A DNA stretch of 64,000 bases from Dendrolimus kikuchii (Eukaryota; Arthropoda; Insecta; Lepidoptera; Lasiocampidae), in assembly GCA_019925095.2 (NCBI GenBank), contig CM034414.1:4566001-4630000 (forward strand), read 5' to 3'. Positions 33,905-44,131 of this stretch are shown here, piece by piece (position 1 is the first letter of the stretch; each line of letters begins with the position of its first letter). The notes beneath the pieces are model-generated. The model was not told the DNA's origin, made no database searches, and saw nothing but the letters and a program-made list of their open reading frames with translations. Made by a program: the position numbers and the translations under genes.

Positions 33905-34715
33905 GGATGAAGTAGAGGTGGCTAGCTATTTTAAAAGCCAGCTAATTACGGGTTGTTCAAAAATAGCTACGACTAAATTCTCAAGTGTCAACTATTTCGC
34001 TACTGGTTGTCGTATAAAACCGAAAACCGACAAATTGCTGTTTTGCCGTCAGCCGTCTGCTGCGGGTTGGCAAGTTTTTCACCACCCATTAGCAAAAAAG
34101 CCATCAGCTAGTTTTTTAATTGGCTAATAAACAAACATTAGCCGGATGGCTAAGTTTTCGGAATTTTACATGGTTACTCACCGCTAAATTGCATAAAAGT
34201 ATTTTCGAATACACGAGGCGTTAAAGAGTGAAAATACATTAATTTGGATGTATTAAAATAATATAGTTCTGCAAATTAGGTGAGTATCCATCCCAAAGTC
34301 ACAAAACTTAGCCATCCAGCTAATGGTTGTTCATTAACCGGCCAAATAACCAACTGATGGCTTTTTTGGCTAAGAGTTGAATGACTTGCTAACCGGCAGC
34401 TGACAGCTCATGACTCACCGTCAACTTGTCGGTTTTCTGTTCTATTCAACAATCATTAACCAGCTGGCGAATTGATGGGGAACGTTGGACTAAGCTGTAA
34501 ACTTGCCGGTTTTATTCAACAAACCATTAGGCATTTGTCGAAGTGGTCGATAAGTTAGCCGTGGCTATTTTGTGAACGTGAACAACCGGTAATTAGGTAC
34601 CGTTTTAAATAGCTACCCACCTCTACTGCAAATATCTACAACTTAGTCGAGGCTATTTTGTGTACAACCGCTAATTAGCTAGCATTTTAAATAGCTACTC
34701 ACCTTTACTGCAAAT
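33905..34715. mobile_element. Inverted-repeat element with multiple internal short palindromic modules
   Basis: The left end (GTAGAGGTGGCTAGCTATTT ... CTAATTACGGGTTGTTC) is inverted twice at the right, near 34560-34628 and again near 34645-34712. TTAGCC / GGCTAA, CAGCTAAT and GTCGGTTTT modules recur in both orientations across the whole 0.8 kb. No coding frame. Likely a non-autonomous foldback-type element with a duplicated right end. Confidence 0.75.
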
Positions 34716-34865
34716 GTTTTAGAAGACACAACTAAGTAACGCGTGACTTCAGTAAAAAAAAAACTATGAAAAAATAAAATTTGTCGTTTACTAATATCTG
34801 TTAAATATGCTGCAGTAATAATCCACTTTTTATCTACTAATGTTTACTGGTTTAGGAAAAAGCTT

Positions 34866-35214
34866 TGGCTACGTTCCTCTTAGAGCTCACAACGACCACG
34901 CTCACGACAACGATTTTTCCTGTTCCATGGATGAATGGATAATGGAGCGATAATGTCATAAACGACGAAATACACAAATGTCAATGGTTAATTTGGAAAT
35001 CGCGCCTTTGCCAAGGTATCGATAGAGAGAATTAATGTTTTGTGGTTAATTCCCACTTCGACCCACCTCTTGACATGGGTCGTAGTGAGCGCTCGATGAT
35101 GGAAAATTATGACGTCTTTAGTGACGTTTTCGCCACGATCATAAGGACCGTGATCGCTATGTGGAGCCGCTGAAGGAGCATTTTGGGCGTTGTGAGCTAC
35201 AAGAGAAACGCGCC
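34866..35214. repeat. Family G foldback element, copy 2 (longest)
   Basis: GGCTACGTTCCTCTTAGAG to AAGAGAAACGCGCC, with CGACCCACCTCTTGACATGG, ATGACGTCTTTAGTGACG and TTTTCGCCACGAT. Confidence 0.75.
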
Positions 35215-35219
35215 ATTTA

Positions 35220-35800
35220 TCGTGATAAATAATTGTACCTAATGTTTAGTGAGTGACTGTATAAGCCTTAGTAAGTGAGAAAGAGACAGAAACACGCATT
35301 ATGTTCCAGTGCATGCGTAGTTAGTATGCTAAGCTTCAATGTAGAGTAATAGACAATGTTTAATGTGGTACAAATTTTTTTTTATTAAATTATAATTATA
35401 ATACGTTTTGATCTCAAAACAATAACCATGTTAAAATAAAAGAAAAATAAGATTCAAACTTCTGCTGATTTTTTTTTTATATAAAACATAAATTTGTTTT
35501 AAATATGTACATTAAACAAAACAAGACATTCATTACATACTTTTACACAGACAATGTCAGACAGCTAATAATAATCTGTCAGACACATATACATACATGT
35601 GTGTGACATTGACATATTATTATATCATTGTGATTATGATTAATATTATTATACAGCGTATTACGCTGCATAGAGATATAGATTATCGCTAAAGAATTAG
35701 AACTTAAAATAAATTATAACCACAAACGTATTAACAAACATTAAACAACTGTCCATTACCCAACTTTTCCCTCTACCATTAGCAAAAGCTTTACCAGATG
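35220..35800. other. AT-rich intron or intergenic DNA
   Basis: Nothing recognised. If the minus-strand gene continues leftward, this is its next intron. Confidence 0.4.
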
Positions 35801-35810
35801 ATGTTCTTAC

Positions 35811-35932
35811 CACTTCGCTAGTGAGGCAGTTGACTGTGGTGGGGGGCATTTGGCGAGCGGGCGGCGGAGGGGGGCGGGGGGACCGACGCCCGTCCGACGG
35901 CGTCGCTCCGCGAGCCGGCGTTATTGGGTAGC
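35811..35932 (-). CDS. Exon 7 candidate of the minus-strand gene (Pro/Arg-rich)
   Basis: A sharply GC-rich 122-bp island in AT-rich DNA. On the minus strand, TATAATGTCCAG precedes it and GAAGTG|GTAAGA follows it, a good donor. In the phase left by exon 6 (one base) it is fully open: a Pro/Arg/Ser-rich segment (SPRPPPPPARQMPPTT) ending CLTSEV, with the exon ending on a codon boundary. The function is not recognisable; the segment is low-complexity and probably disordered. Further exons must lie to the left, and I could not find them. An unspliced GC-rich island is the alternative. Confidence 0.5.
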
Positions 35933-35999
35933 CTGGACATTATACATTAATAGCTCTAATAAAATAGACTGAAAAAAAATTGAACCTAATTAGAACTAC

Positions 36000-36062
36000 A
36001 TTTCAACGGTTTCAAGTGCGGCATTTTACTTGATTTTTATTTAAGTTTTAATTTGTATGTCA
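36000..36062 (+). repeat. Family B end fragment, copy 4
   Basis: AACTACATTTCAACGGTTTC, AAGTGCGGCATTTTACTTG and ATTTTTATT only. Confidence 0.5.
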
Positions 36063-36162
36063 TGTTAATGTTTACCTCTCCTACAATAAGTTCGCTTAAC
36101 AAGATGAGTTTTAGCAAAACTAATATTGTATATCTGTCATGCGTATTGATATCTATAATATT

Positions 36163-36590
36163 ATAAAATTCAAAACATGCCGTGTCTGTATATTGAAGCT
36201 GTTAAAAAACACAACTGGACTACAGTACATAAACGAGGGAGAGCACGAAGTATTTTTTTTTAAATTTCTTGTCTGTTTGTTCGGGATTCTCGTTTTCGCT
36301 GATCGACAGCAAACTCTTAGACTTAAAGTCTACGCTACTTTTTAGCCTGGGAATCCCGCGGGAATTTTTCTGGGATTGATTTAAAATGTCCAGATTAAAA
36401 GAAATGAATTCCAATGTGATTTTTTCACTGCTCAATAGCAAATTTTATGAAATTATTCAGTCTCAGTCAAAAATAATTCAGTCCCGGAAATCCGGTAGGA
36501 ATTTTCCCGGGAGTGCTTTGTAATTGTTTGGGTACATAAAAATTTGCTTATTCCGACACAGTTTTCTATAAAACGATAGCTTACTTTATT
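36163..36590 (+). repeat. Family H interspersed repeat, copy 3
   Basis: CATGCCGTGTCTGTATATTG, TTCTTGTCTGTTTGTTCGG, CGGGAATTTTTCTGGG and ACGATAGCTTAC in order. It breaks off where the hAT-like element begins. Confidence 0.7.
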
Positions 36591-38294
36591 TCAAATACTT
36601 GTAATTGAAATACGTAATTGAAATACAAATACGTATTTTGTATTTGTATTTCAATTACTTCTTAAAAATGTAATTTGTAATTAGTATTTCAAATACCTGA
36701 CGCTGAGGTATTTTGTAATTAGTATTTCAAATACTTATGGTTGCAAAATACATTTCACAAAATACATTTAGCTACCTTATTAATGGGTGAGTTCTTCAGA
36801 AAATAGCGCTCGATAGCTTTCATAAGCAAAATGGTGACCGCTAAATATTAGTTACATTCTGCAGTACTGGCCATTTAAAATAAATATTTTTGTTTGGCTA
36901 AGATATATAATTTCAAATTAATTTTATTTTGATAACACGAAATTCTTTTTTAAAAATTAGTCATTTATTTATTATAAGTGTTATGTTTTCTTCGTATTTG
37001 AATCTTTTTCGTCATCATGGATAGTTAAAAATTCGTGAAATTATGGAATAAGAGTACCGTCGTGGCAGCAACGCGGCAAGAGTGACAAGCAACATCAACG
37101 ACCTTTATGAGCGAACACTACAATGAACGCACCACCTGTACGCACCACTTTACAGCTTCACTGCTGTACTTATTGAACCATTGTGGTTTACTCGTACCAC
37201 CGATAGGTACAGTTGAGTTTGGAATTAAACATGCTATTCACTGCAGTACTACATCGGCGATCCAGTCTGTGCTCGGATCAGAAGCTTGCGACGAGAAACA
37301 TAACTGCCTCCATGGGTAGGATGCATAGAATTCACGGAGTCCATCCCAATCTGCTGACCTGTATCACCACACCTTCCGTCATCCAGCGGGACGAGTCCGC
37401 TCGGGAATAGGAAGGGGCACCACCAAAGATACCAGACAATGATCAGAGGTTCCCAGTGGACCACTGATGAAGATCTGGTAGTTCTCCGGGTGTGTGGTCA
37501 GCAGAAGATCCAGCAAAGAAGACGCATGATCCACTCTATCCGGTATTCGGGTAAACTTCGTAATCACCTGAGTGAATCCATTGGCGAGAGCAAATTCGTA
37601 GGCAGTAGTCCCTGACAGATCAGTTTTCGGGGAACCCAACCACTCAGCGTAATGAGCATTAAAATTCTCGAGTATGACTACCTCTGCAAAAGGATACTGC
37701 CCAAAAACTTTGTCGGTCACCTCATGAACGAGTTCAAAAAAGCGAGCTGTTTCAGTCCTTGTGCATTCCCTGCCATGGGACCGATATAAGCATGCATAGA
37801 TCCGGGTGGAACCACCAAAATCTACGCGTACCTACAAGATGGAAATGGCGACGAATTGTGAAGCTTGCCACCACCCCTGTCATGAGGACCACGACCACTC
37901 TGCCAAGAGTGTGACGACGAAGAAGAAGAAGAAGAACAAGATGGAAATATCCCTATCTTCAAGGCCGTGGAGATTAGAATAAAAAAAAATATAATAACAT
38001 TAGGTTAACTTATTTCAGAAAAAACGGCAGTTACATAGGCAAGGACCTAATAATAATTATTATTTGATTTTTTGTGAGTATTTTATTTACATAAACTAAC
38101 ACCTGACGGTATTTTGTAATTTGTATTTTGTATTTGTATTTTAAATACATATAGTTGAAATGCTGTATTTTGTATTTTATATTTCAAATACCCGACTTAA
38201 AAGTATTTTGTATTTCGTATTTTAAATACATGCGAGACAGTATTTTGTAATTTGTATTTCAATTAAAGGAAACCATGTATTTTGCCCAGCCCTG
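36590..38294. mobile_element. Decayed hAT-like element rich in GTATTTCAAATAC motifs, interrupted by a LINE fragment
   Basis: Both flanks (36597-36770 and 38105-38290) are built of TATTTGTATTTCAA / AAATACTTGTA repeats in both orientations. The right end is CAAAATACATGG...GGGCTGG when read inward (TTGCCCAGCCCTG at about 38281-38293), like hAT terminal repeats. The matching left terminus is not seen, and no transposase frame survives. Class inferred. Confidence 0.5.
37080..37860 (-). pseudogene. Endonuclease-domain fragment of a Jockey/CR1-type non-LTR retrotransposon
   Basis: The minus strand carries an apurinic-like endonuclease domain: ENFNAHYAEWLGS (about 37640-37680), LLDLLLTTHPENYQIFISG and LGTSDHCLVSLVV (about 37450-37490). 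Upstream, YACLYRSHGREC precedes it; downstream, in another frame, follow RSADWDGLREFYASYPWRQL and IPNSTVPIGGTSKPQWFN. At least two frame changes and no reverse transcriptase make it a dead fragment. It lies inside the hAT-like repeat. The usual GDFNAH reads ENFNAH, so the conserved Asp is lost or mutated. Confidence 0.8.
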
Positions 38295-38467
38295 GTCGTG
38301 CATTGGTGCTGACACACACAAGTTTTTTTTTGAGCCGAAATTTCACAGATTTGCTTGTATTTTAATTTGAATAAACATAAAAGGCAAAAAAATCTCGAGA
38401 GCCCTCACATAACTGTGCTTTTTGCTAATTATATCATAATGATAGGAGATATATGAATTCGTATTAC

Positions 38468-38562
38468 CTTGTTCACTACTACTAGACTCGGTGAAGCTCG
38501 GTGTTCCTTCCGTCCACGTTGGAGTGGAACCCTCCACTGACGCTGGTGGGGTCCAGCATACG
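38468..38562 (-). CDS. Exon 6 candidate of the minus-strand gene
   Basis: Minus-strand ATGTCTTCAG|CG and GAACAAG|GTAATA bound 95 bp. Read with two bases from exon 5 (AG+C = Ser) it is fully open: 31 codons, VCWTPPASVEGSTPTWTEG and then a Ser/Glu-rich end (TESSSSEQ), leaving one base for exon 7. The phase match at both joins is the main support. No domain is recognisable. Confidence 0.6.
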
Positions 38563-38819
38563 CTGAAGACATTTAACAAATTTATGTTTTAAATACTGAA
38601 GGTCCCACAATAAACAAACGATTCAACTACTAACTGTATAATGTTTCTTTATAAATATAGTTAAAGTAAACTATATTCAGAAATAAATCTATATATTAAC
38701 AACAAAACTATAGATCAAATTTGGTTTCATACTCTTTGAAATCAATAGTAATAAACTGCATGTTAGAATTAATTAAAAACAATTTATATTGCAGTCTGTT
38801 AAAATCTAATCAAAATTTA

Positions 38820-39670
38820 TTTATACCAAAGCCTGATTTACATTTACATTAAGTAAGCCTGATTTACAGTGATATTACTAGTTAGTTACCTTGCGAATAA
38901 GTCCTTAACTCTTTAGTAGTTACCTTGTGAATAAGTTGTCTATACACACTCCTACTTTGGACCGTTTTTCAATAGATAAAAGTTATTCATAGAATAAAGT
39001 ATAAGATGGAGAAATTAAAAATGCCAATTTCATGAATAAAACAGTTGAATGGTTTCACTTTTGAATTCACTCAGGTTATAATTTATTCGACTGATAACTT
39101 TTATCTGATGATTGAAAAATTGGCCTGTAGTCGATGATTGATTACTTAACTATAAAAAATATGTCCAAACGATGATAAAGACTAACTCGCCGGTATCGCA
39201 AATAAACTAACTATTTAATCTATGTAAATGTAAATCAGGCTTAACTAATGCAAATGTACATCAGGCATAACTAGTACAAATGGTATTCGTGCAGGAACGG
39301 GGAAATAATACTAATTCCTGCGACCAGACGGCTTGTCGTAAGAGGCGACAAAACAACCCGTAGGTAGGACAAAGGGCATTTGCCTGACTGGCGGGCTAGC
39401 ACCCCTGGTCTAGTGCAGGCGGCCATAACAACCTTAAGTTGTGTGCCTGCATTAGTAGACATTGTTCCAGTTACATCTACGAGTCTGACAGTACATTGGT
39501 AGCATCTTTAGTAACCACTTTCCAACACACTTGGGCCTTCAGCCTGTCTGCTGAATTCCAATGATAAAAAATGTAAATCAGGCTAAACTAATGCAAATTT
39601 AAATCAAGCTTAAATAATATAAACGAAAATCAGGCTTAAGTAATGCAAATTTAAATCAAGTTTAAACACA
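38820..39670. mobile_element. Foldback element with minisatellite ends, interrupted by family A
   Basis: AAGCCTGATTTACATTTACA near 38827 is inverted as TGTAAATCAGGCTTAACTAA units (about 26 bp each) at 39222-39285 and 39565-39670. Further inside, CTAGTTAGTTACCTTGCGA (38879) and TTTTTCAATAGATAAAAGTT (38967) face inverted partners near 39197-39215 and 39098-39125. The family A copy at 39283-39560 splits the right-hand minisatellite. Confidence 0.65.
39283..39560 (+). mobile_element. Family A interspersed repeat, copy 4 (diverged)
   Basis: GTGCAGGAACGGGGAAATAA, CTTGTCGTAAGAGGCGAC, CACCCCTGGTCTAGTGCAGG, CAGCCTGTCTGCTGAATTCC and an A-rich end. Confidence 0.75.
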
Positions 39671-39714
39671 TCTAAACAAGTGAAAATCGGTCTATCACCA
39701 GATTCAACTCATAC

Positions 39715-39958
39715 CTCGCCTCGTTACTCCTCGCGTTGCTCAAAGCAGCAGGCGTTAGTGCTAATGACGATGCTGAGGAGGTGGTCATCACACTGGCAGC
39801 ACTAGACGCACCTCGTCGTCTACCAGAAGCACTTGATGACGTTGTTGACGATGAATTCGTTCTGCTTGTACGCGGTGGTGGCGCCTCTTCGAAGGGCGGT
39901 GGTGGGGTTGAGCAACACGACATCGGAGCACCAGCTGGGTTTGAAACTAGCATTACTA
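39715..39958 (-). CDS. Exon 5 candidate of the minus-strand gene (Ser-rich)
   Basis: Bounded on the minus strand by a pyrimidine-rich acceptor (GCTCCACGCTATACAG|TA) and the strong donor GCGAG|GTATGAGT. The 244-bp exon is GC-richer than its flanks. It takes one base from the previous exon and leaves two for exon 6. The reading is open: CCSTPPPPFEEAPPPR, then a long Ser/Thr run and GRRRGASSAASVMTTSSASS. It is a low-complexity, probably disordered region. The opposite strand is also open for 76 codons, but only as a shadow. Confidence 0.65.
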
Positions 39959-40499
39959 CTGTATAGCGTGGAGCAGGTAACATAGATAGGAAAGTACAAT
40001 CAGTCACGAATGTGATAGCTAAGTTGAAACTAAACTACACGACTAAACTTTTATGCTATTGTAAGGACATATACACGGTGAGTCATTTTAATTTCACGAA
40101 CAGGGGTCATTTCGTACAAATATTCATTAATAATAGTTGTTAGATATTTTAGAGGCATCCTTGTGCTCACCTTGGATTTGAACTTGATCCATATTTTCAG
40201 GATCATTTGAAGGTCACTTTTTTTTCAATAGAAACATCAAATTTTCAAGAGCCGAAAATTTGGGTTACAGAATACAGTTTGGTCCCTGGTTAGATTTCTG
40301 ACAGTGTAAATTTCTTTAATGGACTTCTGGTTATTTGCCCTAGTCACGCACTGGGACCGGTTCCAGATTTATTCCTTGTATACTACCTACCCATAACACA
40401 AGAATAACTTGCATACATTTGTAATATACAATGCGTGTCTATTTATTTTTTTAATGTATATTTTTTTAATGATAACTAGGTTTGTTTTTGACTACGAGC

Positions 40500-40640
40500 T
40501 TAATATTAGACTATGATGCGGTCTGGAGCCCAACTAAGACTCCCGGATCGTACTTTTCGGGAAACACAGATTCTGGTAGCGCATTCCACAGCTCGTGGCA
40601 GAAAGCTTCGTTCGCACTGTTGGTGTATGTATCACTTACA
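40500..40640 (-). pseudogene. C-terminal relic of a non-LTR reverse transcriptase frame
   Basis: The minus strand reads NEAFCHELWNALPESVFPEK and then YDPGVLVGLQ before a stop, the FxxELWNxLPxxVFPxxYD motif typical of the end of some insect LINE reverse transcriptases. Only about 45 codons remain. Confidence 0.6.
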
Positions 40641-40717
40641 ATAGAATTTATTTAAAACACACATTGTAATTATTTCAAAATATTAGTGTAATTCATATAT
40701 GGCCGATTCCTATATCT

Positions 40718-40822
40718 TAATGACTGTTCATTTGCCTTACTTTCAGTTAAAATTGGACATAAGTACCATACATGTGATGTGAAATTTCTACCTATGTTAA
40801 GGCAAGTGAATGAATAGTAAGA
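40718..40822. repeat. Family C small foldback element, copy 4
   Basis: TGACTGTTCATTTGCCTTAC faces GTTAAGGCAAGTGAATGAAT. This copy shows both ends best. The stretch 40010-40480 to its left holds nothing recognised. Confidence 0.6.
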
Positions 40823-41029
40823 TGTAGAATCCGGGCAATAAAGAACAAATTATCGCTTACTAAAACAGTCGTGACTGACTGTACAAGAAAGGACACAAAA
40901 TAGAAGACTTAGTTACAAATATCAAGGTCTCATTCCACTAATACCAAAGCCTAGGACAGACTACGCAAGTATTTTAGTGATTTTTTCATACAATGAAAGA
41001 CTTCTGATAAAGTTTATATCAGTACGTTA

Positions 41030-41234
41030 AGGCTACGTTCAATCTTAAATTCAAGTGGAACGGATTATTCGACCCACCGTCAATAGGCCAATTGGTCGTT
41101 GTGAGCGCTGCGTGTACGAAAATTATGACGTAATTAGTGACGTTTTCGCGGCGACCGTAACAACCGTGGTCGCTATGTGGAACGGCTGAAGAAGCATCTT
41201 GAACGTTGTGAGCGAGAAAAAGAGGAACGCGCCC
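41030..41234. repeat. Family G foldback element, copy 3
   Basis: GGCTACGTTCAATC, AAGTGGAACGGATTATTCGA, ATGACGTAATTAGTGACG, TTTTCGCGGCGAC and GAGGAACGCGCC. Confidence 0.75.
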
Positions 41235-41410
41235 TATAAACAATAAAACAAAAGACGGCTAATAGGGAGCGGACGGTCAAATCAACTGAGACACTCTTTA
41301 TAAAGTGACAAAACTTCGCAGTCTCATAGATTTCATTCGAGCATACCTACTTATGACGTTATAAGTAGGTACAGGTAAAAGTCAAATAGCGCATTAATTA
41401 TTTTTATTAT

Positions 41411-41758
41411 TATAGCGTGGCAAAAGCATACGTGCGCGGGGCCTCGCGTTTCCCCTGTCCTTCAGCCAGTGCGGGAAGTACAAGCCGTAAGTCTCCGTGT
41501 TCTCACTGCGGCTCCCCTACACCCTCGTCGCTCGGCTCGCATATCGCGGCCTCCCGCCATTCTAGTAGACCTCATAATGAATGCTCAAATAAAGAGCTCA
41601 CGCGTTGGCCTGCGCGCCAGGCGTTAACATCGATATATTTGTTTTGTTCTTTAAATGTGTGAGCGCGTATCTATTAACAAATATAATGTCACATTTTCAA
41701 TCATTAAACTAATTAATTTAGTTCCGAACAAGTCTTTAATTATTATCAGTGCCCAATA
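41411..41758 (+). mobile_element. Candidate solo LTR, copy 2
   Basis: Homologous along its length to 5414-5728: AAAAGCATACGTGCGCGGGG, AAGTACAAGCCGTAAGTCTC, GCGTTAACATCG and CCGAACAAGTCTTTAAT. TATTAT lies on both sides (41405-41410, 41759-41764), but in AT-rich DNA this is weak evidence for a target duplication. Confidence 0.5.
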
Positions 41759-41764
41759 TATTAT

Positions 41765-42379
41765 GATATTTTAAAAGTTAGATGATAAAATATTATTTTA
41801 ACGCCTATTCTTTTAAATATTAAAAATTATTGCAACACGTGTCCGCTCCCCTATTGTACGTTGAGTTCAACAGGTGCAAATAGGTAACAAAAAATCTTAA
41901 ATTTGTTTTTATTGCATGTGGAAATATAAGTAAATAGCGCTGTCGCTGAAGTGTATAAATGTGCAGAGCATACGATGAGCTCTGAATATAATTTGAACAA
42001 TTAAAAACAATGACGACTAAATACACATACTAAGAACGAATACTCTCAATCACTAGATGGAATAATTAAGTAGTTATGAATCTGATTATTTCTATAAACA
42101 CCAATGTAAAATGCACAAACAGGAGCAAATCACGATATTCACAGCTAACATGCTACACAACTAACTACTAGGTGAATCTATCCAGCGCAATATTGCCGTA
42201 ACCAGCTCTCAAATGCCTTTCGTTGTTCGTTTTCGTCCGTTCAGTCCGAAAGAGTCAATGAAATTTTAAATAGAAGAAAAAACAAAGATTTCTTTTAAAC
42301 TACAATAATATAGTCTATGGTAAGACAAAAATAAATGGAACATACCCTAGTTGCCAAGCCATAAAAAAATGGAACATTG
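41765..42379. other. AT-rich intron or intergenic DNA
   Basis: No gene seen. CTAGTTGCCAAGCCATAAA near 42348 recurs near 42977 and is related to an end of family D. Confidence 0.4.
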
Positions 42380-42518
42380 AGGCTACGTTCCATTAGGGAC
42401 TCAAAACGTATAAAAGAAATAGATGACGTCATTAGTGACGTTTTCACAACGACCGGGGTCGCCTTATGGGACGGCTAATGGAGCATTTTGGGCGTTCTGA
42501 GTTCCTAATGGAATGCCC
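42380..42518. repeat. Family G foldback element, copy 4 (shortest)
   Basis: GGCTACGTTCCATTAGGGAC faces GTTCCTAATGGAATGCCC. ATGACGTCATTAGTGACG, TTTTCACAACGACC is retained. Confidence 0.75.
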
Positions 42519-43042
42519 TGACAATGGAAAGTGTACTTAAGTATAAAAAAAAAACAAGCAGTTCTAAAATGAAAACAAACGACGAAAGACGTTTGAGAGT
42601 AAGCCATCAGGTTTAAAATATCGACATTTTCTTTAGAATTTACCCGTTTTAAGTGTTTTGATGATATTATAACAATAATGAGCATTAATCAGTGTAATTG
42701 CGGCTAAAAATGATTTTTGATAACGTGGTTGTGCTTAGAAGATTCACCCTACTATGAAAGACGAATATAGGAATCACAATTGTCTATTCAAAAACGTAAC
42801 TCTGGAAATTTCCTAGATACGGCATAAATAATGCCAGGTTCTAATCTTGCTATATTTTTTTTTATTACGGTCTTCAAAACTGAACAAATTCAGAAACATG
42901 TTTATATAGATTATTAATATAATATTGTGTACTCTGTGGAATGTGTTCTTATATATGAAGACCCTGGCTTAAAGGCCTAGTTGCCAAGCCATAAATAAAA
43001 AAAATATGAAGACCCAGCTTGCCTTGTTATGTATATATAGTA

Positions 43043-43303
43043 CTAAATTATAAAAACTAATACAAATCCCAGTAAGCCGGCGCGGACGCCTACATGCGTG
43101 TGCGCACGCTCGCACTCGGCATAAAATTTTATTATTATAATTATACGAAAAATACTAAACATTCTTTTGCGTAAGTATTCGTTAAGTTTTGGCATAAACT
43201 CCATGCTTGTCAGTTGTCTATTTTCTACTAATGGTAAGGTAAGGGAATAGATAGTATTATAGACATCTGTTTTAAATGGCACCACTGGCGATTCTTCCAT
43301 CAC
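43043..43303 (-). other. Short open frame of uncertain status
   Basis: 86 codons on the minus strand. The first 52 (EESPVVPFKTDVYNTIYSL, then SMEFMPKLNEYLRKRMFSIF) have coding-like composition, followed by an Ile run from AT-rich DNA. No clear splice sites fit the neighbouring gene. It could be a transposon relic or a chance frame. Confidence 0.2.
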
Positions 43304-43559
43304 TATTTGATGCTTTTTTATTTAAATCCTCAGAATAATAAATATAATACATTTACTTCTTGTTCTGAATTTAAAACGTATTTTTGGTTCAAACCATTCG
43401 ACAATTGAAAGTTTTATTAATTTTTACTGATCTAAAAATGTTTTAAATATACACTACATAATTATATACAACACATGATATATAATTGTTGTACTAATAT
43501 ATATTTATTCTTATTTAATAAACTGTAGCATTAGTATTAAAATTTTATTAATTCTAGCT

Positions 43560-43680
43560 TAGGGTTGCCTGGAAGAGATAGCTTTTTAGCGATGAGGCCT
43601 ACCGTTCTGCGATCTTTGTATCTTTTTTGTCTATATTTTGGTGTACAGTAAAGAGTTTTCTATCTTCTAAAACAGAACAG
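43560..43680 (+). repeat. Family L interspersed repeat, copy 2
   Basis: GGGTTGCCTGGAAGAGATAG, TTTTTAGCGATGAGGCCTAC and GTGTACAGTAAAGAG. Confidence 0.55.
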
Positions 43681-43895
43681 CGAGAGAAAGAGAAGACTGT
43701 GGCTCCATCTCTTTTCATAGTTAAGTTTTTGCCAGGCAGTTGTCCTTCCTAGTATGCATCTTCTACGATATTATAGACCGACTTAGACTTATCTATATAA
43801 ATCAATACAGATATACTAAAAAATACGTATTTCTAATTTTCTTTTCCCTCTTAATTTTTTAGATGTTTGGAAGGATTTTTCCCATTTTAATTCTT

Positions 43896-43901
43896 TTTAT
43901 T
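43896..43901 (-). promoter_or_regulatory. Possible polyadenylation signal for the long exon 4 isoform
   Basis: AATAAA on the minus strand about 230 nt past the stop; an ATTAAA variant is closer, at 44058-44063. Confidence 0.35.
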
Positions 43902-44131
43902 TTTGTTTTTCTTTTATAATATTTTTCCCTTTCGTTAACTGATTCATTTTTACTTGGAAGCTCATGATTATAATTGATAATTTATTGTAATTTTTTCTTG
44001 GCCCCTTGTCAACATATTTTTTAAAATATAGAATCTGTTATACATTTATAGACATGCTTTTAATTATAATTATATATTCACTTAATGGCAGTGATATTAT
44101 ATTTTCTTAGAGTTATTTCTGAGTAAATAGT

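Noticed and set aside
37107..37410. Plus-strand frames of 65-70 codons
   Set aside because: Antisense of the LINE endonuclease fragment on the minus strand.
39736..39966. 76-codon plus-strand frame
   Set aside because: Antisense of exon 5; it lacks suitable splice sites on the plus strand, whereas the minus strand has good ones.
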